A stretch of 64,000 nt of DNA, taken from positions 1,178,001 through 1,242,000 of the forward strand of contig JACSVZ010000038.1 in NCBI GenBank assembly GCA_014706295.1, written 5' to 3'. Below are positions 60,001-64,000 of the stretch, one piece after another. Below the pieces are notes generated by a model that saw nothing but the letters and a program-made list of their open reading frames with translations, made no database searches and was not told the DNA's origin. Positions within the stretch are counted from its first letter, which is position 1; each line of letters starts with the position of its first letter. A program made the translations under genes and the position numbers. The DNA comes from Lycocorax pyrrhopterus obiensis (taxonomy: Eukaryota; Chordata; Aves; Passeriformes; Paradisaeidae).

Positions 60001-63000
60001 TGAAAGGAAGCAGAACAGTTTATTGTGATGTTTGGGTTTTGCTCTTTGCCTTTAATTTCGGTTTTCTCTTCGCAGCATAACTTGAAAATTGAAGATGGGG
60101 AAGATCTCCGACATGAATTTGAGAGATTAAAACAAGCCATGGAGATGGTTGGCTTCCTTTCAGCAACAAAGAAACAGTAAGTGGAATTCTGTAAGCTTTT
60201 GCTGCTGGCAGTTACTGTTCATGGGTTGCAATGAGCAGTTGGGATCACACGTAGTTCTGTAGGGAACGAGGAGAGTTGAGTGTTTTACACTTACAGACTA
60301 ATTCTTGAAGTAGAATTAGGTCTGCTAGCCTGTCATAATGAACTCTCTTAAGAAAAATTCTTACATAATTCAATTTTTCTTCCTTAGGATTTTTTCAATA
60401 CTTTCAGCTATTCTTTATTTGGGTAACGTCACATACAAGAAGAAAGCCACAGGTCGGGATGAAGGGTTGGACGTGGGACCTCCTGAAGTGTTGGACATTC
60501 TTTCCCAGCTGTTGAAAGTAGAGTATTTCTCTTTAGCATTAATGTTTGACACACCAGTTTGTCATGTTCTACCTCAGCATTTCACTTGGATATCCCAGTT
60601 TCTGTATCTAAATCTCCTTTGTGATACTTCCACAATATTTTTCTTTTGGGAGGGGAAACATTAAATTGGTGAAATTATTGGGATTAGAGATGGAGTATAA
60701 CCTTTAGCATGGAAATAGACTTTAGTGACTCACCAATCCCAGAGCTGAGCAAGAACAGATTCAGTGTAGGTGTGTTCTTTGCCACCACAGGGAAACATCT
60801 GAATGAATGTAAACAGAATAATTTAAACAAGTTGTAGGACTTGTGAAGCTACTGATGGATGATAAATGTGGCTGTTGTCAAAGAGCTTGGGCTTCTCTGA
60901 GGAAGTTGTGTGTCCACTGCTGCAGTCAAATAACTCATTGAGGAGCTTGATGGTGACAGCAACTCTTATTCTCTCTTGTTTTGAAGGTTAAACGAGAAAT
61001 CCTGGTAGAAGTGCTAACAAAAAGAAAAACTGTGACTGCTAATGATAAGCTTATTTTGCCATATAGTCTCAATGAGGTGAGTAAAAGAGCACTTGTATAA
61101 ATAACTGAAACTTGTTTTTTTGGATTAAAAAATGTATTATGGTACACTTGCACATTTTGTAGGGATGGTTAGAAAGTTACCAGTTTGAATTAAAGGCAAA
61201 TTGTGGTTTTATTTGTCTCTGCTGGGGCTGTAACCTGTGGGTGACACTGGTTTGAAACGGAAATGATTATTTTTTTAAGTAAAGTTCTGAAGATTGTTTG
61301 ATCTGCAGGCAATAACAGCTCGTGATTCCATGGCAAAGTCCTTGTACAGTGCTCTGTTTGATTGGATTGTTCTGCGAATCAATCATGCACTCCTTAACAA
61401 GAAGGACATGGAGGAATCTGTTACAGTAAGTCTCTCACAAAACCAAGTCTTTGCAGGCAGCTGTGTGTTTAGACCTAACAGTCAAAGCTATAGATGATGT
61501 GTTTTGATATCTGGAATAAATTTTGATACTTCTCAAGCCCATGCTAAATTTGCTGGTAGTATTTAATCATCTCTGTTTTCATAGTAGACAGAACTATTAA
61601 ATATTTAAAAACTTTTCGTCACAGACTGCAGTGCTTTCTGGACTGTTTATCTGTTGGGGGTTAAGGCACTGTATGACAGATTGGTAACTAGATTTCCACG
61701 TCTTCTTTTAGTGTCTGTCCATTGGTGTACTTGATATTTTTGGATTTGAAGATTTCGAAACCAACAGTTTTGAGCAGTTCTGTATAAATTATGCAAATGA
61801 GCAACTTCAATATTATTTCAATCAGCACATTTTCAAATTGGAGCAGGTAAGAAATGAGAGTCACTGAAGTGAAACGTGTTTTTATTGAGTGTTTATGTAT
61901 TATGCAAACTTAGCCTCTAGTCTGCAAAACCCCAGGGCATAATTGCTTGAATATTTCTGAAAGTCTTTACTTTTTAAATTTCTTCTTTCACTATTGCTTG
62001 TTATTGTACTAATGGTAGTGGGGTCTTTCTTCAGAGGGCTGGCACTAAGTTTCTGCTTGACTGCAAAAACTAATACAACATTCAGGTGTTCCCAGACAGA
62101 AGTCAGCTAAAACTGTGAACTTTGGTATTGGAAGTCTGTGGGTGAGGAGTTGGATTCAGGTGGTTTTGTTTCAATGGTTAGGAAATGGTTTCTCTTATTT
62201 CTATCAGTCTGTAAGTATTTAATAACCAGTCTTTGCTGCTTCTCCCACCCAGCTGCATTTAGGGGATACAGTTTTGATACTGGCAGTAGTTCTGAAATCC
62301 TGGTATTACTGGCATGTGTTGATTGACTTGTTTGCAGATGGTATCATCTGACAGAGCACTTTGAGTGCTGCAGGAGCCAACAGATCCTGTTTCTGGACTG
62401 GGCTTTGGAGTGGGGTTTGCTCTAGACTTGGGTTTTTTCTGCTCTGTGCAAAAGTGTGGTTCTCAGGTCACTCTGCTGAAAGGAGTCATTCTGAAGTATG
62501 TGGTACTTTGTCAACAACTTCAGGCAAGCATTTTAAAGAAAATAAAATTACCAAACATCCAAACTTTGTGTGTAAACATAATGTTGAGGTCCCTGTTTTG
62601 TAACTCAGGACAGAATTGGCTATCCAGGCTGGCCAGAGTAAATAGTTACATTGTCTTCTTTTTTTTTTTTCCTAATGCCATTTTTCCAAATAAGCTTAAT
62701 CCTTGAATGACCCATTTCCTGTACCTCTTGCAGCCTGAGGGCCCTCAGGGGGATCTCTATATCTTTTTAAAGAAAGGCTTTTTTGTCTGTGGAAAATGGC
62801 ATTTCAGTTCTGTGACACGGTGTGCACTGAGCAGTCTGTGTTGGGCAGACTGAATTCCACCTACTTAAAAATAATGCATTTATCATCATCATCTAGAACA
62901 TGAGAGGTGCTCTTTGTTCTTTGTTAAACATAAAACTTATTTAATTTTCTGTGCGATTCTTTTTTTTTTTTACTTTAATACCTTATCATTAGCTTGTTTC

Positions 63001-63815
63001 CTGTGGGTATTTACAGCATTAAGAAAATCTGGTATTTTGCTTCTGTATCTTAGTGGGAAGCTTGACCTGTCAAGCATTTGAGGGACTGTCACTTCAGCAG
63101 AAGAGCTTCATGTTCTCTTGTCAGGGAGCTCCAAATTTTCTGAGCCTAAGCAATATCCATTGCTTCCTTAGGGAAGTTCTGATGCTGCTGTTATGTAGGC
63201 CTTAACTGCCTGTTTTGAAACTTCTGTTATTTCTTCTGACGGTGCAATATGAAAATTCTGGAACTTCAAATTTAACTATTTCTCATTTCCCATAATACAA
63301 AAATTATGGAAGAGAAAAATAGGCTTGAACTCCTCTATGTCTGCCCAGTTTTAGTGGAGTGCTATAGATATAATGTCTAACTCCAGGGTCGTAGGCTGCT
63401 GATTGCTGGGAAGGCAGAGCACAGCAGAACATTCCTTTCACAGCTTTGATTTTGAAATAGTTTTACCCCAAACTTGCCCTGCTGAGTGACGTGCCTGAGT
63501 GGACCTTTGATCTGTGCCTCTATGCCTGTTCTTCTGTTCTTATTTATAAATTCTCCTTATTTTTGTCTCTGCTGCCTGAACTAACAAACTCCTCTTGCTG
63601 TAGCTGTTGAAGGCTGTGTTTTAAGCACTTAGACCACAGGACATCAAAGGTCAGGGCACTGTATTGATAAGGGAATTTTCTTGAGCTACACAGGAGGAAT
63701 ATAAGAGTGAAGGGATCACTTGGCACAATATTGACTATACTGATAATGTGGCCTGCATTCACTTAATCAGCAAGAAGCCCACTGGCCTCTTCTATCTTCT
63801 GGATGAAGAAAGCAA
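50255..63815 (+). CDS. MYO9B: MYO9B, RA domain and N-terminal motor (gene-level span, partial)
   Basis: Unconventional myosin-IXb, an actin motor with a C-terminal RhoGAP domain that limits RhoA signalling in migrating cells. Seen: a coding start at 50255 preceded by in-frame stops, then 10 coding exons in continuous frame giving about 596 residues. Order: Ras-associating domain (about 15-113), motor from about 140, P-loop GESGSGKT (238-245), switch [10 protein letters not shown] (289-297), and switch II DIFGFE (519-524). ATP-binding residues are intact. The class IX features (long loop-2 insert, IQ motifs, C1 and RhoGAP domains) lie beyond the right edge. MYO9A is the paralogue to exclude: the flanking HAUS8 and CPAMD8, and close similarity to human MYO9B through the RA domain, favour MYO9B. 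Confidence 0.94.
51180..51245. repeat. Imperfect TTGGTTTAAG/AAATGTCACTGG repeat
   Basis: ACTTGGTTTAAGCTTAAAA, TGTCACTGG and a second, diverged ACTTGGTTTAGGTTTAAA-TGTCACTGG lie about 40 bases apart. Confidence 0.6.
53908..53996. repeat. Imperfect tandem duplication (about 45 bp)
   Basis: TTGGGAACTATTTGGGTCAA...GAATCAGACC is followed directly by TTGGGGAACTGTTATTTGGG...GAATCAAACC. Copies differ by several substitutions and small indels. Confidence 0.75.
56696..56777. repeat. 41-bp tandem duplication
   Basis: Two adjacent copies (starting CAGCCATCTGTGAGCA, with TTCTGGATACAAATCCTCTC) at 56696 and 56737, differing by about one base (GCACTT / GCATTT) until the last few bases. Confidence 0.88.
57221..57240. 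repeat. GT dinucleotide microsatellite
   Basis: (GT)10 uninterrupted, in MYO9B intron 2. Likely polymorphic. Confidence 0.95.
58312..58406 (+). CDS. MYO9B: MYO9B coding exon (switch I)
   Basis: Residues 280-310: A-F-G-N-A-K-T-A, then [11 protein letters not shown] (switch I). Acceptor TTGCAG; donor GTAAGT; leaves in phase 2. Confidence 0.95.
59658..59720 (+). CDS. MYO9B: MYO9B coding exon (63 nt)
   Basis: Residues 312-332: [14 protein letters not shown]. Acceptor CCTTAG; donor GTAAGA; phase 2 on both sides. Confidence 0.94.
59845..59944 (+). CDS. MYO9B: MYO9B coding exon
   Basis: Residues 333-365: [12 protein letters not shown], ending E-D-Y-F-Y-L-N-Q. Acceptor TTGCAG; donor GTAATC; ends in phase 0. 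Confidence 0.94.
60076..60176 (+). CDS. MYO9B: MYO9B coding exon
   Basis: Residues 366-398 and part of 399: [14 protein letters not shown] and M-E-M-V-G-F-L. Acceptor TCGCAG; donor GTAAGT; leaves in phase 2. Confidence 0.94.
60388..60517 (+). CDS. MYO9B: MYO9B coding exon
   Basis: Residues 400-442: [23 protein letters not shown]. Acceptor CCTTAG; donor GTAGAG. The open frame continues past the donor, so the end rests on the phase and the next exon. Confidence 0.92.
60987..61076 (+). CDS. MYO9B: MYO9B coding exon
   Basis: 30 codons, residues 443-472: [16 protein letters not shown], ending L-P-Y-S-L-N-E. Acceptor TGAAG; donor GTGAGT; phase 0. Confidence 0.93.
61309..61425 (+). CDS. MYO9B: MYO9B coding exon
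   Basis: 39 codons, residues 473-511: [10 protein letters not shown] and [10 protein letters not shown]. Acceptor CTGCAG; donor GTAAGT; phase 0. Confidence 0.95.
61712..61846 (+). CDS. MYO9B: MYO9B coding exon (switch II)
   Basis: 45 codons, residues 512-556: [11 protein letters not shown] (switch II), [13 protein letters not shown] (relay helix), and Y-Y-F-N-Q-H-I-F. Acceptor TTTTAG; donor GTAAGA; phase 0. Confidence 0.96.
61847..63693 (+). other. MYO9B: MYO9B intron before the last exon in the window
   Basis: 1.85 kb with T-rich runs near 62660 and 62960. No exon, named repeat or RNA recognised. Confidence 0.65.
63694..63815 (+). CDS. MYO9B: MYO9B coding exon (last in window)
   Basis: Residues 557-596 plus two bases: [21 protein letters not shown], ending L-L-D-E-E-S. 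Acceptor TACACAG; donor GTAAGC; leaves in phase 2. The rest is beyond 64000. Confidence 0.94.
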
Positions 63816-64000
63816 GTAAGCAACAAACATCTGCAAAAATATGTGTGGCAGCGGGGAGGGAAGGACTGTGAAAGGGAACAGAAATACAGCACTTGAAAAA
63901 GGAGAGGAATGTTGTGGGAAGCAAAGGGTTATTTATGACTATGATTTACACTGTAGTTTGCTTCTAATGACTCCAGTATGGTGGTGATATAAATTGATGC

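Noticed and set aside
50255..63815. MYO9A as the identity of the last gene
   Set aside because: MYO9A has the same RA-plus-motor plan, but the syntenic HAUS8/CPAMD8 and the close RA-domain match favour MYO9B.

Overview
The window is vertebrate nuclear DNA, almost certainly from a bird and probably a passerine. It has intron/exon genes with GT-AG splicing, CpG-island promoters, several CR1 LINE 3' ends, and a tRNA-Ile-derived SINE fragment of the zebra-finch TguSINE1 kind. I see no operons, phage, CRISPR or bacterial features. I rebuilt three protein-coding genes exon by exon. Every junction keeps frame and no disabling mutation is visible in the parts seen.

Left to right: (1) CPAMD8, minus strand, 2448-27048: the first 26 coding exons (about 1186 residues), from the signal peptide to the thioester motif; the 3' part lies beyond the left edge. 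(2) A gene-poor stretch of about 7 kb (27.05-34.1 kb). (3) HAUS8, minus strand, 34577-40794: complete in 10 coding exons, 366 residues. (4) A 1.3 kb head-to-head promoter interval made of two CpG-rich blocks with a CR1 LINE tail between them. (5) MYO9B, plus strand: an inferred non-coding first exon ending at 42078, then coding exons from 50255 to 63815 (about 596 residues: RA domain and the first part of the myosin motor); the rest lies beyond the right edge.

The order and orientation CPAMD8(-) HAUS8(-) MYO9B(+) is that of human 19p13.11. This supports CPAMD8 over its paralogue CD109 and MYO9B over MYO9A. The three genes do not form a pathway: CPAMD8 is a secreted alpha-2-macroglobulin/complement-family protein, HAUS8 is a subunit of the spindle augmin complex, and MYO9B is a RhoGAP myosin. 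The only likely functional coupling is the shared HAUS8/MYO9B promoter region.

No novel biological system is evident. Points worth a second look are the LINE inside the HAUS8/MYO9B promoter interval, a short in-frame upstream ORF before the MYO9B start, the short HAUS8 C-terminus, an 18-nt CPAMD8 microexon, basic candidate processing sites in CPAMD8, and several minisatellite or tandem-duplication tracts in introns.
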